In this document: piece after piece, positions 32,697 to 47,600 of the stretch
Numbering within the stretch: position 1 is the first letter of the stretch
How the letters are laid out: every line of letters starts with the position of its first letter
DNA from: Sipunculus nudus
Lineage: Eukaryota; Annelida; Sipuncula; Golfingiida; Sipunculidae
NCBI GenBank assembly: GCA_026874595.1
Contig: CM049306.1
Span: forward strand, 90,244,642-90,308,641
Reading direction: 5' to 3'
DNA: 64,000 bases
The notes under the pieces: model-generated
The model's input: the letters and a program-made list of their open reading frames with translations, nothing else
Told to the model about the DNA's origin: nothing
Databases searched by the model: none
Translations under genes and position numbers: made by a program

Positions 32697-35600
32697 GTAA
32701 TGTGTATTATTCATTTAAAATTCTAAATTCATTCATTCATTTAAAATTTCAAATTATATCATAATATTATATGTAATTTACATATAACCTGAGAGTTAAC
32801 ATGGAAGGACTTAAATTATGGCCATTTATTCACACAACCTTTTAATTTTATACGTTTGTGTTGATATGTTGCGTTCGTATATAATAAATGTCATGTTCTG
32901 GGCATATACATGAAAAACGAAGTGTACGTTTATTTATTAGTCTCATACTAATATATACCATACAGAGTTCACAGAAGAATGATTATTTAAAAATAATGTC
33001 ATATGCCTAAGACGTTTACACATCATATTTTACAGCATTCAAACGATATGCCAAACAACTCTAAACGTTATAGCCTACATATTAAGCCTCCCAGTGAGGC
33101 TTACGAGCACTCTATTTAAAATATTGGTGTGCGAGCGAGGACACAGAAATTTAGATAAATCAGATAATAAGCTTAAAATAAACAAACGTGGGTCTTAACT
33201 GGGTGTGTGAACCATTTCTAATAAGTGAAAACGAGAAAATTTGCAGATAGCAACAAGCCCCGCTTGGAACCATTGTTTTGCTTGCACTTTGTTTTATTCA
33301 CAAGATGGCACTATTTTAGGGAACAGGCAGTAAATCTTATACTTGGAATAAAGTTGGATTTCCATGATGAATGAGCCTGAACCCTAACAGCCAATCAGAG
33401 GAAGGACTTTGAAAACTGTCTTCTCCCTGTGTCCTTGAACCTAAAGCAACATGTCATGTTTGGTTAGAAACCTGCGAGCATCGCGTCTTAACTTTTGCAC
33501 CTGGATTATATGTTTAATTTTCTTATTTGAGCAAGAAAACAAGTAAGGAGTCGTAGTTAAGGGTATGTTAGCTAGATTATGTTTGGTAATTTGGTCAAAG
33601 GAGGGACATTTAGTAATATCAGACAGGGCACCACAAGAATGCATGCAGTGCTCTCCGTCTCTGTATTATAGAGACGGACACTCTGTCTATAAACGTTATA
33701 GACATAATGGGGGCCTGAGAACCCAAGCATGCATGTGCATATTTGTATCTTTGTTTGTTAAGCTCGTTCGCAACCCTCGGGCGTGCCAATTATGAGTATA
33801 GGAACCCAGATATATGTAAATATTTTGCCTCGGTTATATACTTTACTTAACATTTTAATATAGCGCCTACAGCGGTAAATAATCTGGCATGTAACAGTAT
33901 GTGGGTTCATTCCCTGCAATAACGAACCTACTAACATGAGTTTAAAGCTTGGACCAGATAAGAAAATACTGAGATTACATTGTAAAAGAGAAGGAAATCA
34001 TATTCTGGGTCATTAGGATCCGCACCAAACCATGGTGTACTGCTCAAGCTGAGGTTATATTATATCTAAGGCAAGGAAAAATAAAACAAAATACCTTATT
34101 CAACCCTTTCAAGTAATGTAATCAACAGACAGACAAACTTTATAAACAACAAACGGCGATTAAAACATACCATCTGACTAAGTATATTGAATTCAATGCC
34201 TTATATTTTTTATAAATGACATACATATGTATATGGTTTCGTTAAAGTTGCTGATTTTATCAAATCATGCCGATGACTATACTATTTCTTTCATTGATAA
34301 TAGCAGAAAAAAAATCCGACAAGTCCTCACTTCTGAATGTAAGATAGCTATAGAATGGTTCCATATCAATATAATGGAAGCTAATCCTGATAAATTCCAG
34401 GTAATGCTTCTTTCTAAACCTAAAGTATCCAGCGATTTCAGTATCAACATTTACAATACGGCCTTGAACAGTGAAGCTTGTGTTAAACTACTTGGTATTA
34501 ACATAGATTAACATATGAATTTTAAATTTTATGTAAATCAATTTGTATAAAGGATGCAAGACAACTTGGTGCTTTATACAGAATACATCACATCATTCTA
34601 AGATAGAGATGCTAAACTTAATATAGCCTCCGCAACCCGTGTTTTCATCCACTTACTGGCTCTATCATTCCTGTACTGTCCTCTTACGTGTTGAAATATG
34701 TATTGCAAGTTTTTCCATTTTATGATCTCAGCAGGGCTTCCATTTTGTGTTCCCAGTAGGACCTGTATTCCATTTTTTCATCCGATTTTTATCTTTTGTT
34801 TGTTTTTGAAGCAATTTCTCGAGGTCCATTTATACTTACACATTTTGACCTACATGTTCGACAACAAGTGAAACATGTTGTCGAAGCCTTGGGGAATATG
34901 AAATATCAAATACTAGTTTAGGGGAATTTAGAGGATTTACATTCCTAGAAACATATGAAACTGTGTAATTAAATGAAATAAAAAATTACCTAAAATCTTC
35001 TAAAAAATATGCAAACATCCTGATGAAGGCGGCTCGGCAAGGACTAAAAATCGAGATCGAATTTTAATACCCTTATTTAATACCCTATTAAGAATATGAG
35101 GTTAAAGAAAAATAATATATTACATATCTTAATATTAAATAGCTTATACCATTTATGAAACGAAAGAATGAGAATATAATTAGAAATGAGTGCCTACCCA
35201 CCCCAAAATGGACATTCGGGCACTGGAGATTGTGACGTCACTGATATGTGCATGCTCAAACAACCGAGGATAAATGTTATACCTCGCCACCTGGCGGAGT
35301 AAATACATTAATATGGATAACTTGAAATATGCATTCTCGAGAATTCAGGCCTCCACCATGTGGGTGGTCCTTAAGGGGGGGGGGGGGGGTTACTCCGCAA
35401 CCCGTGTTTTATCCACTTATTGGCCCATATTCCCAGGTTCTGTGGTGCATGTCCCCCCATAAGTGTTTGCTTTCGGCCAATTTTGCCATGGTGATATATT
35501 GGGCATACAAGACTGCACAAGACTAACCAAGAGCCGGACCCACAATAAAATCTAATCGCAGATATAAGATTAACAGATTTTAGTCTCTCTGCCCACACTT

Positions 35601-38600
35601 ACACACTAAAACATACATATAAAAAACTGAATAATTTCGGTTTTACTTCGGTAAAAAGCTGTTTGAGACCACGTGGTCTAACTTTCCGTCTGCAAGCATA
35701 GAAATACATGTATGTCAAGCGGTTAAAACCTTTTGTAAACACGTGACAGGGCCAAACAGGCCAAACTAAAAACTAAACTGTTCTACGGAATTGCAGCTTC
35801 CTTTTTTTTGTTGGTGAATGGGCATTTTGTGGTCATGTTTCGACCCTTCAATGTCATAAAGGAATCACAGAGAATAAATTAGGCTATTTTTTTACATTTT
35901 CAATTGTTTCGCGAGGGTTATATATTTGCGATCTTACAATGGATGCAGTAAACCACACATAGTATACCCATTATAACACTGGTATTTAATATGCACGCTA
36001 AATCCTATGAATGACTCTCGAGAACGAGTATGAAATCCTGACCTTTATAGAAAAATCTTATATTATTTATAATGAAACATAGGCAACATAAAATATATAT
36101 GTTAATTATAATATTTATCTTTTCGAATTTTAAAACCTATATGCGTTTTTGCGTTGATAACATACATAAAATGCCAATTATGCCAAAAAAGGTTAGTTTT
36201 TTCATAAATCAGTGCGGGCGGGCGATATATTTTTTTACCTTTTTTGTATGTTTCGATAGAAATTTCAAATAATCAGATAATAACAGAATGTTTTAACTAT
36301 AAACAGGTAAAAGCACTACATAGTACAGAATATCTTAACAAAATTGTATTATTTTATCTTCTTGAAAGAAATGTCCTAGTGGCTGGAGCCCAATATTGAA
36401 AAGTTTCTATTGAAAATCAAAATTAAAATTTTTGATGGGGGGGGGGGTTACATTTGATGCGCGTGGTGCCTGAGAACCATACCTTTATTTTTTTTGGCCT
36501 CAAGCTTTATTAAAAATAACCATTCGCCTGTGTGAATGAAGCGTTTTCCTCATATTTTGTTTTCTTGATATACTTTATTTTTCACGAATTGAATTATATT
36601 TTGTTCTGTTATAGAGAGTCTGCAAATTTGTAAATTTTTTTACTCCAACGGCAAATATTTCATAAAAAAAGTAAAAAAAAAGCCTGTTCGCTATATAATC
36701 TTTGACCCCATTGTCCATAATATAGTTTATTTTTAGCTCAGTATATTGTCAGTCAACTGAGCTATAGCGATGGGCCTTTGTCTGTCGACTGTCCGGCCGG
36801 CTGTATGGCCATTCGTCCTTTAACAAGGCACAAATCGTAACCGTTAGTCCCAGCATCTCTTACTTTTCAGAAATTAGGTCACGGGAACCTATTTTCTTGG
36901 CTAAAAACATAACTTTTGAGCACCTTGAAAGTCAGACTCTTCACATTGTTCAAGGTTGTTGAGAACTATGTTAGTTAATATACGCAAAAAATGTGCCTCA
37001 CCCACACCATTACGATTATATGCATGGCACGTTTGAATGAAATCATGTCTGACACTTCGAGATCTGGATCTATATCATTAATGCGCAAGGAGGAAATGTA
37101 ATGCCTGCTATCGGATATCTTAGCAATGGATGCAACTCAAAGCTCTATAGTTTAAATTATACTAAATATAGAGTCATACAAATACAGAGGAATCACATTT
37201 CGTCAAACATTTTTACTACTAAACGTATAGTTTCATGTCTATACATAAAAGTAAACATGTCTGACAAAATTTGGTTCCTCAATATTTGCATAATTATACA
37301 GTGCTGGTTTAATACCATAGAGTACTCTAGTACCTGTTTATTGCAAACACAATAGATTAAACTACCATATAGTGTAAGATAGAGCATACAACACTTCAGC
37401 TTTAATATCATGCTTAGCTAATGGGTAATTAAATGAGGATAAATTTTATGGAATTATTCCAAGGACCATTTTGACCTAACAGAACTTCAAATTTTTAAGA
37501 TGTGTTTGCTGACACAATGTTATGACTTACCCAATATCTCAGGAACTATTGAAGCCATCAGCACCAAAGTCTGATGAATTATTTTCAAAATGGCACCCTT
37601 ACATAAATATTGCATATAGTCAACCAAAAATATGTTTATGTGCCATGGCCTTTAGTATTTTGACTATTTCACCTGAGCTTCATTGTCCATGTGTCACTTA
37701 TTTTGTTATGGTCTTACGGACAAAACAAGATCCTGTGCTGATACATTATTAATACCTCTACATGCAGTATGCCAGAACGAATACATTGACATTAAGAAAA
37801 TGAGTTTCAGGACCATTGACATTGAGTTAATGAGTTTCCGCGGTCCTGAACACGCCAGTCTAGTTTCGTCGATTTATCTTCAAGGTGGGGGGGGGGGTGA
37901 CTTTCAGGCGTGGAAGGGAAATTAAAGTTGGGACAACCATATATATATAATTATATTTATGTATATCCTTTTATTGTCTTTGACACATTTCAAATACATT
38001 ACAATAAGTATAAGGTTCAATAAAAATAAAGTATTATGTTTCCAGTATATGTTAATTCTAAACTAGGTTTAGATATATATTTCATAGTAAACTTTGAAAT
38101 GGACCCAAAGTCTTCAATTCTAATTATTAATATTTCATATCCAATACATAAATATTATTCTCTGAATATCAGGGGGGGGGGGGGGCGATGATTACGTTGA
38201 CCATCCCAACCTTGCAAAAAAGTGGAGGGGGTGATATATATACCCCCATCCCCCCAGCCCTGCATTGACGCCCCTGCGCAAGTCCCCTAGCTCATAAAAC
38301 TGAACACCGAACCCATTGGGTTTAAGGTAAAGGGCGTACGGAAAAATAATTTGAACTAAATTGTTTGTTGATCATATATACACCACTGCAAGAATTAGAG
38401 CAACTTTTTTTTCTTGGCAAGATAGTATAATTACACATGTGTCTCGACTGGTAAATGATGAAAAATTCCCCCGCTTGCACCATATTTTGGTCCACATATA
38501 GGATTCCGCAGAAAAATATATATGTTTTTTGTCTGGCCGAAGTCCAATTGTGGCTGTAGCAAATAAAAGCAGGACTCATTCTTTTTTGGCACAAAACTTG

Positions 38601-41600
38601 TCACTGACAGGATGACAATGCCGATGTGTTTGGTTACACAGACTCGGTAAGTGCATTAATAAGGCTCGTGCTATGCACAAAGAGTTAACAAGCTTACGTG
38701 ATCCGTCCCATGCACATTCCTTACAACAACAGATTAATGTAGAGCATTTGATTTCAAGGTACATGGCTGTAATGGCTGAGTCTGCTATGTTGCGGTTTCA
38801 AAATCCGCTTACTATTTCTGAGAAGATAGTTACAAACATGCGGTCATTAAAAATAATAATGCACGCCAGAGCTACAGAATTAACCCATTGTTAAACATGA
38901 TATTCATCAAGCTGAAAAACAAATGGTTATATATACATATACATTTATATAAGTATATAAATATACACTTAAATATTTATATACAACTAACAATTATAAT
39001 AACTACCTCGATCGAAAATAACATATACATCGGTATATATACATTATTATTATTAGGGTCCCGCTTGACAAGCGGTGCCCTATATATAGTAATCATCGTG
39101 TCCTTCCGTCAGTGACACTTTCTTTCAAACGATAACTCAACAACAACATAGTTCAGCTTTCCCAAATTCACAGGGATGATTGGTACATATGAGGGCTCCA
39201 GACCTGTTGATTTACAAACCTGTCGGAATTCCAATATTGCCGCCACAGCCCAATCGCTGATTTTCTTTTCACGCACGATAACTCAACAACAACATACTTC
39301 AGCTTTTCCAATTTCACAGGGATGACTGGTACCTATGAGAAACTATCCTAGTCCAATTGCAGGTCTGTCCGAATTTCAATATGGTCACCAGAGCACAATG
39401 GGTGATTTTCTTTCGCACCCGATATCTCAACAAGGACAAGCTTGACCTGTATCATTTTCTCAGGAATTATTGGTGTCTATGCGGACTCATCCCTATCGAA
39501 TTACAGACCTGTCTTAATTCCAATATGGCTGCCAGAGCACATTTGGGGATTTTCTTTAAAGTGCGATATCTCAACAAGAACATGCGTGAACTTTCTCATT
39601 TACACAGAGATGATCGGTACCCATAAGGGCTGCGTCTCTATAGAATTGCAGACCTGTCAGAATTCCAATATGGCCACCAGAGCACAATCATATATTTTCT
39701 TTCGCATCCGATATCTCAACAAGAACATGCTTGATTTTTCTCAAAATCACAGGGATCATTGGTGCCTATGAGGGCTTCTGACCTATTGAAATATAGACTT
39801 GCTCAAAATCAAATATGACCAACAGAGTATAATCGGTGATTTTCTATTACACATATTATTTCAGACTTATCTGCTTTAATATTATTTGAACCAGTAGGAT
39901 TTTTTCCCTCATGCATATGGATAAAAACTTGTTTCTGTTTGTCATTTTTTTTTCAACCTTAACCTAAACTTTTCACCCACATGTAAGCTAGTCCAGCACT
40001 ACCAGAAATGCGGGGCCCTCTGAGGACCATTGTCCGACCACATCCAGTTATTATTATTATTATTATTGGTATTATTATTGTTATTTTTACTACCACACTA
40101 ATACTATTAGCACACTCCAACGGCCACTAGTAGTCGTCGTATAAGTAGTAAAAGTAGCAGTAGTAAGAATGGTAATATTAGTAGTACTTTCCTCTGTTTT
40201 ACCTTTGTTAGTTTAATAGCATGGGTTCATCACCATTGATACAAAATTGTAAATATAGTTAACAAATTAAGTCTGGTAAAGAATGATTTTTTCCGTCTCA
40301 AGTGCGGTCTTGTTGGAACAAATTTGCAAGCTATAATCTGCCACTAGCGCCATCTGTTGTTTATTTATGGTACAACTGACTAGTCCATATTGTTATTCCA
40401 ACTATAGTTGTATAGTTGTATATACTATTGTATACACGAGAAGGGTTGATAAAATAATTCATATTCTACCAGAATAACTGTAAACATACATAATCAGCAA
40501 TAGTATCCTGTAAAAAGACCTGAATCTTGACACTTCAGTCTCGGTTTATTAAAGTTTGATGCCTTTTTAGCTCAGCTGACTGAAAGTCATCTGAGCTAAA
40601 GCGATCACTCTTCGTCCGTCGTCCCTCCGTCTGTCCGTCTTGCCGTCCGGCCGGCCGTCCGTTAACAAGGCACAAATCGTAACCGCTGGACCTGGAATCT
40701 ACTTACTTGACATCCGGGCAGGTGCATGAAAAATCTCCTTGGAAACCTGAAATTAGGTCTCTTGTAACCTTATCCTTCGAGCTATGGGGCTCCGAATTAC
40801 CCCCAGAATAATGCAAAATTTTATACAAAAGCTCAAGTATCTGAATAACTACTGCATTTATCACCATGATTCTTTGCATGAATATTGATCATGGGATGTT
40901 CCATCACTTCCTGCAGACTGGTGGCGCCACCTGAATTTGTTTCAATTTTTACGAAATTTTTTCTCTTTTTCAGACCTGCAATGAAACTGTCGTCTATTAA
41001 CAAGGCACAAATCGTAACCACTGGACCTGGAATCTTCAAACTTAAAATCCTGGGAGGTCCATGAAAAATCTCCTTGAAAACCTTAAATTAGGTCTCTGTT
41101 ACCCATATCCTCCGAGCTATGGGGCTCCGAATTACCCCCAGAATAATGCAAAATTTTATACAAAAGCTCAAGTATCTGAATAACTACTGCATTGATCACC
41201 ATGATTCTTTGCATGAATATTGATCGTGGGATGTTCCATCACTTCCTGCAGACTGGTGGCGCCACCTGTTTTTTTTTCCAATTTTTACGAATTTTTTCTC
41301 GTTTTTAGCTCAGCTGACTGAAAGTCATCTGAGCTATAGCGATCACTCCTCGTCCGTTGTCCGTCCGGCTGTCCGTCCGGTCGTCCGGCCGTTAACAGGG
41401 CACAAATCGTAACTGCTGGACCTGGGATCTTCTTACTTGACATCCAAGCAGGTCCATGAAAAATCTCCTTGAAAACCTGAAATTAGGTCTCTGTTACCCA
41501 TATTCTCCGAGCTATGAGTCCCCTAAGTACCCCCCCCCCCCCCCCCAAGAATAATAAAAAATTTGATACAAAAGCTCAAGTATCTGAATAACTGCCGCAT

Positions 41601-44600
41601 TGATCACCATGATTCTTTGCATGAATATTCACCATGAAGTGTTCCATCAGTTCCTGCAAACTGGTGGCGCCACCTGTATTTTTTCTAATTTTTACGAATT
41701 TTTTTCTCTATTTTTGAGACCTTCAAGGAAGCTGTCATTTATTAACTTGGGACAAATCGTAACCGCTGGACCTGGAATCTTCTTACTTGACATCAAGGGA
41801 GGCCCATGGAAAGTCTTTGTGGAAAACTGAAATAAGGTCTCTGTTACCCATATCCTCCGAGCTATGGGCCTTCTAAGTAACCTTCAAAATAATTAAAAAT
41901 TTGATACAAAAGCTCCAGTATCTGAACAACTAATGCACTGATCTCCATGATTTTTTGCATGGATATTCATCATGGAGTGTTTCATTTGTTCCTGCAAACT
42001 GGTGGCGCCACCTGTATTTTTAGCTCAGCTGACTGAAAGTCATCTGAGCTATAGCGATCAACCTTTGTCCGTCGTCCGTCCGGTCGTCCGGCCGTCCGTT
42101 AATAGGGCACAAATCGTAACCGCTTGACCTGGAATCTTCAACCTTGATATCCAGGCAGGTCAATGAAAAATCTCCTTGGAAACCTGAAATTAGGTCTCTG
42201 TTAGCCATATCCTTCGAGCTATGGAGCTCCGAAGTACCCCCCCCCCCCCCCAGAATAATGCAAAATTTGATACAAAAACTCAAGTGTCTGAATAACTACT
42301 GCATTGATCACCATGATTCTTTGCATGAATATTGATCATGGGGTGTTCCACCAATTCCTGCAGACAGGTGGCACCATCTGTAATTTTTTTCCAATTTTTA
42401 CGATTTTTTTCTCTTTTTTTTTCAGACCTGCAATGAAACTGTCATCTGTTAACAGGACACAAATCGTAACCACTGGACCTGGAATCTTCAATCTTGATAT
42501 CCAGGCAGGTCCATGAAAAATCTCCTTGAAAACCTGAAATTAGGTCTCTGTTACCCATATCCTTTGAGATATGGGGCTCCGAAGTACCCCCCCCCCAGAA
42601 TAATGCAAAATTTGATACAAAAGGTCAAGTATCTGAATAACTACTGGATTGATCACCATGATTCTTTGCATGAATATTGATCATGGGATGTTCCATCAGT
42701 TTCTGAAAACTGGTGGCACCACCTGTATTTTTTTCCAATTTTTACGATTTTTTTTCTTTATTTTTGAGACTTTAAAAGGGGCTGTCACCTGTTAACAGGG
42801 CACAAATCGTAACCGCTGGACCTGGATTCTCCTAACTTTACATCAAGTGAGATCAATAAAAATTCTCTGTGAAAAACATGAAATTCGGTCTATGTTACCC
42901 ATATCCTTTGTAGTGAGTACCCCTCAGAATAATTGAAAATTTGATACAAAAGCTCCAGTATCTGAATAACTAATGCATTGATCACCATGATTCTTTGCAG
43001 GCATATTGATCATGGAGTGTTTCATCAGTTCCTGAAGACTGGTGGCGCCACCTATATTTTTTTTAATTTGTACGCATTTTTTCTCTTTTTGAGACTTTCA
43101 AATTATGCCTCATCTGTTAACAGGGTACAAATCGTGACCACTAGACCTGGAATCTTCTAACTTGACATCAAGGAAGGTCCATGAAAAGTCTCTGTGGATA
43201 CATAAAATTAGGTCTCTGTTACCCATATCCTCCGAGCTTTAATTACCCCCAGGAATAATTAAAATTTTGATACAAACAAAAGCTCCAGTATCTGAATACT
43301 GTGGTTGGCTTCATATTCGCGAGGCTGAAATTTCGCGATTTTTTTCATTTTTAATGTTTTAAAATTAAACCCTCGCGAACAAAAAGGCAACCACAGTACC
43401 TAATGTACTGATGGCCATGATTCTTTGCATGCATATTGATCATGGAGTGTTTCATCAGTTCCTGCAGACTGGTGGCGCCACCTGTATTTTTTTCAAATTT
43501 TTACGCATTTTTCTTTCTATTTATGAGACCTTCAAAGAAGTTGTCATCTGTCCAAAAGCCCACTGAAACCCATTTCTTAGGACTCTTCACAAAATTCATG
43601 ATTTGTCTGCACTCTGGCAGTCATTTTGCTCATTGTTCAACATTCCTTGAATTCAGCTGAGCGTCATGGCCCATGGGCCACTAGTTTTATATATATATAA
43701 TGCCTTGATTCTTTTGATTTAACATCATGCAATTTAATTATAAAAAAAAAGTTGCTTAATTTATAATGTCTTGATCTAACTTAATCTTATTTCTTTGCAG
43801 TCCGCAAGGAGTCGAAATGACAGAGAGGTGAGTTGCCTAGTTTCCTGATTCCTCTCTCCAGATGGACGATAATTGAAGATCCATTCGAATGAATGTAAAA
43901 GGATTGACCATGGTTATCTCAAATTTACCTTTAGACGTTTTCTTTAAGATATTTTTCTTTTACTTTAGAAGGAACCAACACTTCTTATTCATATATAAAG
44001 CATAAATGAATGAGTAACATCACGGAAATCACATTTTGTTAAGTACATTTGATATATTGAAAAAGCTATATTTGTTATCACATTATCCGTTAATCCTAAC
44101 TTATTTTTAAAACGCGTACCGGTATAATGAACTACATGTATGTGCAGAACTTGATCATTTGGTAAAAAAATAACCCCCCCCCCCAAGACCTCTTTTGCTG
44201 AGCAAACAGAAGCAACCAAATTACATCTTTTATGTTCTGATTTAAAAATGCTGACGCCAGTATCAATATTTTTACCCCTATTGAATACATTGATATCATC
44301 AGCAAGCAGGCATAGGAATCAGGACGTGACACATCCATAAAATAATTAAAAACAGAGATTCCTTGGGGGGGCATTCCCATTATATATCACTATAACATTA
44401 ATTAGTATTAGCATGTATTACGCAGAAATTAGTTAGATAATTTAAATTCATTGCTGGGCATCTCCACCAACACTATATTAAATTATTATACAATTTTTAA
44501 CCTTGACTGATAGCATGATTGACTGCATCAAAAACTTTTTCTAAAATTTATATGCCATCTCAATTCATACATAAATTTGCATCAATTTGTTAACCGTGTT

Positions 44601-47600
44601 TATTCACAAAGACAGTGAGCTAATTTAAATAGGTATTTTTTGATGAAATAATCCTTGCACCTAAACAGGCATATAATTTACTAAATATGTTTCTTGTGAT
44701 TGTGTTTCTTGTGTTTCAAAAAGGTTCTTTGTAATTTTGACAACTTAACAGAGTTCTGTTTGTATATATCCTTTTAATATATGTGTTTATATATTAACTA
44801 TGTTATGTGACATTAAACCCCCATCAATATAATGTAAGCCATCAAGAATTCGGCATACACGCCTCCAGACAGTAGATCGACCCACATATACTGGAAAGAT
44901 ACTTGGACCTTCGCACCAGGCGTGATCTAAAAATAAGCGTGTTAGCCGAGAGATGTCAGCACTTGTTATCATGAAAATAGCTACTGAAAATAAAGGGTTC
45001 CTTTATCAACTTAGAAAGCGTTTGTTTTACTTTAGGATTTGATATAACTCCATTTAGAGTAAAAAAAAATGAGTTAAAGAAAAAAAATCGCTTTGAGATA
45101 ATTTATGGTAGATCTTCTTTGAAGGAGGCAGGTTTGGCCAATGTTGTTATGGTGATACGACAGGTTTCAAAATGGCGTCAAAATCCAGGCGAAATCGCTC
45201 CCCTCACTCGCCAGATGGAAAAACGGTGAAACTAAAAGACGCGAAAGTCAAGGTAAACTTCGCCAGGTGTTAACAGATGTTTTAAGCTCCACAAGCCTTA
45301 GTTAGTACACACTTTGTCAATTCGGCATTATTTTATTTAGCGCTATTGCCAACCCTGCAGTCAACACGGACACTGGACGGCCCGAATGTCGAATCACTCA
45401 CGCATCTATACAGCGCCGACTGTGCCATGTCACACAACAAGTGACGCTTTCTAACATAAAACTGCCTATAATACTACTCAAATATCACTTTCTTACCTAT
45501 ACTCAATCACAGGTTATGACAATACATCTTTTATCCTCGATCTCCATGTATATAGTCGTATATACATCCTACGTCGCCACGATCAACTATACGGTGTCGC
45601 ATAAAATATCATTCCCTTTATTTTTTTTCATACGTCTTCAGGAAATCCCCACCTTTTGGCTTAACTCGCACCTTCACATTCTCGCATAACTCTTAAGTCG
45701 GATTTATCACATCTCAATACGATGTTTTTAGATAATTCTATAGTCCATTTCACCACCTGCTGTCCACCTGTTTTTCGTAGATGATTTACTTCAAAGTTTA
45801 TATTTCTCAATATTTTCCAAGGAAACAACATATGGAAGTGACAACCTAATGTGGCAGTTAAGAATTTTACAGTAAATCCCCGGTTTATGTTTCACAACAT
45901 TTAAGTCTCCTTATCATGATCTGGCAGATATGGTGTGTCCCTCCATAAGTAGCCATCTTTGTTTTAGCTGGTTAATTTTTTTAGAGTGTTTACATGAGAT
46001 CATCCAATCAGCAGCTGTGAGTGGAGGCTGTTTTTGCATGTGACCAATGACCTTGACCGCCATAAGTGGGTCTGATATGTTGTAAAATGTAGACTGATTT
46101 CTCATATTTTCGGAAAATTCTGTTACTTAAAATTGGCATAAGGTAGGAATTTAGTTACATTGTTGAAAATTAGGTTCTGTAGTCCTCTCTTCTACACTGT
46201 AATTTTTTCCCTTGAAATGTTACTAATAAAAATTTTCATAGCAAAAAACAGGTGGACATGAGGGGATGAAACGGACTATAGCACTCACAGGGGGGGTTTG
46301 GGGGGTCTCCCCCTAATCATCATCATGTTGAATGTCATTTTCTGGGGAGGGGGGTTTAGGGGGTCTCCCCCAATCATTACTCATGTTGATTGTCATAATG
46401 GGGGGGGGGGGGGGGGGGTTAGGGGGTCTCCCCCCAATATTTGCTCAAATCATTCTAATTACCCAAGTAAACAATCATTCATCTTTACCTTTTACTAACC
46501 TGATTCATTGAATTTTCAACTAGTTTCACCAAATGATCGATTTGGTGTTCGTACGAAGTTATTTCACTGATCACATGATCATGACTCCTGGTGAAGTAGT
46601 ACCCCACAGTGTACCACGTGATCACATTTTTTAATCCAGGTTTAAATACCCCCTTTTTCCCCGGTTTTGCAACGAGTTCTCTGTGGCATAGTGGTTATGC
46701 AATGGAACTTGTATGCCGCCGGTCAGTGGTTCGAGACCCAATCCAGCACACTGACTGTGCATGTCATGTCAAATGTACTAATACTTCATGTATTTCATCC
46801 CTTCCAGGTACTTCCACGCAGCCTAGTTCAAGATGTCACATGAACAAATATCACGAGTCAAACAGGAGACAGTAAACAGTTGTTATATATGTACTGAAAA
46901 CCCCCCAAAAAACTATACCCCTTTTTTCTCTCTATCCCCATCAACTATATTGCCCTCTTTACCTTGTTTGCTAACCAGGGGTGCTTGAGTGATTCGACAT
47001 TCGCTCCCACTGGACAGACACACACACTGACACAGGACTTGACATACTTAAAGTCTTGAAAACGGTCCAGCCCTTAAAAAGAAATTATTGTATAATCTGT
47101 CCCACAAAAGTTTAGTCTGACCCACAAAAGTGGTATCCATTGATTTTTTGGAGGTTTTTTTTACATGGCCAGTTAATTTTGAAAAATATATTGGCATGAA
47201 TGAAAAAATTATAGTCCATCCCAGTACCCGTGTCCGCATGTTTTCCAGGATAATTTTTCATAAAGTTAAGCAGTGTAAACCTGTTTGGTCCAAAGGTTGC
47301 AGGAGCTATTCAGCCAACTACCTGCTTAAAAAATGCCTTACCTTGCTTTGATTTTGTATGAGACAAATAATCCAAAATATGACAAAACAGGATACAGCAT
47401 TTATGACTTTTTCATAGCAATTGAACTGATAATAACCAAGCCAAGCAAACTGATGATGTCAGTCAATTGAAGGTGATGCCCGACGGATCATTCTGATGAT
47501 TTTGTGACATCACTGACAACCATAGACATGGAAAGTATACAGTGGAGGAATATACCGATCAGCAGTGCCAGGAAGATGCCGCACATGCATCGTCCGGTCA

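Larger units (their letters stand above)
32697..43800 (+). other. Repeat-filled intron or intergenic region
   Basis: 11 kb separating the upstream exon candidates. It contains a LINE reverse transcriptase fragment, a Harbinger-type MITE, Helentron-like fragments, a ~145-base tandem array and a large Helentron-like cluster. I see no conventional exons here. Confidence 0.5.

Noticed and set aside
39357-39771. Two overlapping frames of 89 and 109 codons
   Set aside because: Internal repetition (QTCLNSNMAARAH, QTCQNSNMATRAQ) shows they are translations of the ~145-base tandem units.
41600-43660. Recurrent frames starting MITMILCMNI
   Set aside because: Same Helentron-like unit read several times; not a gene family.
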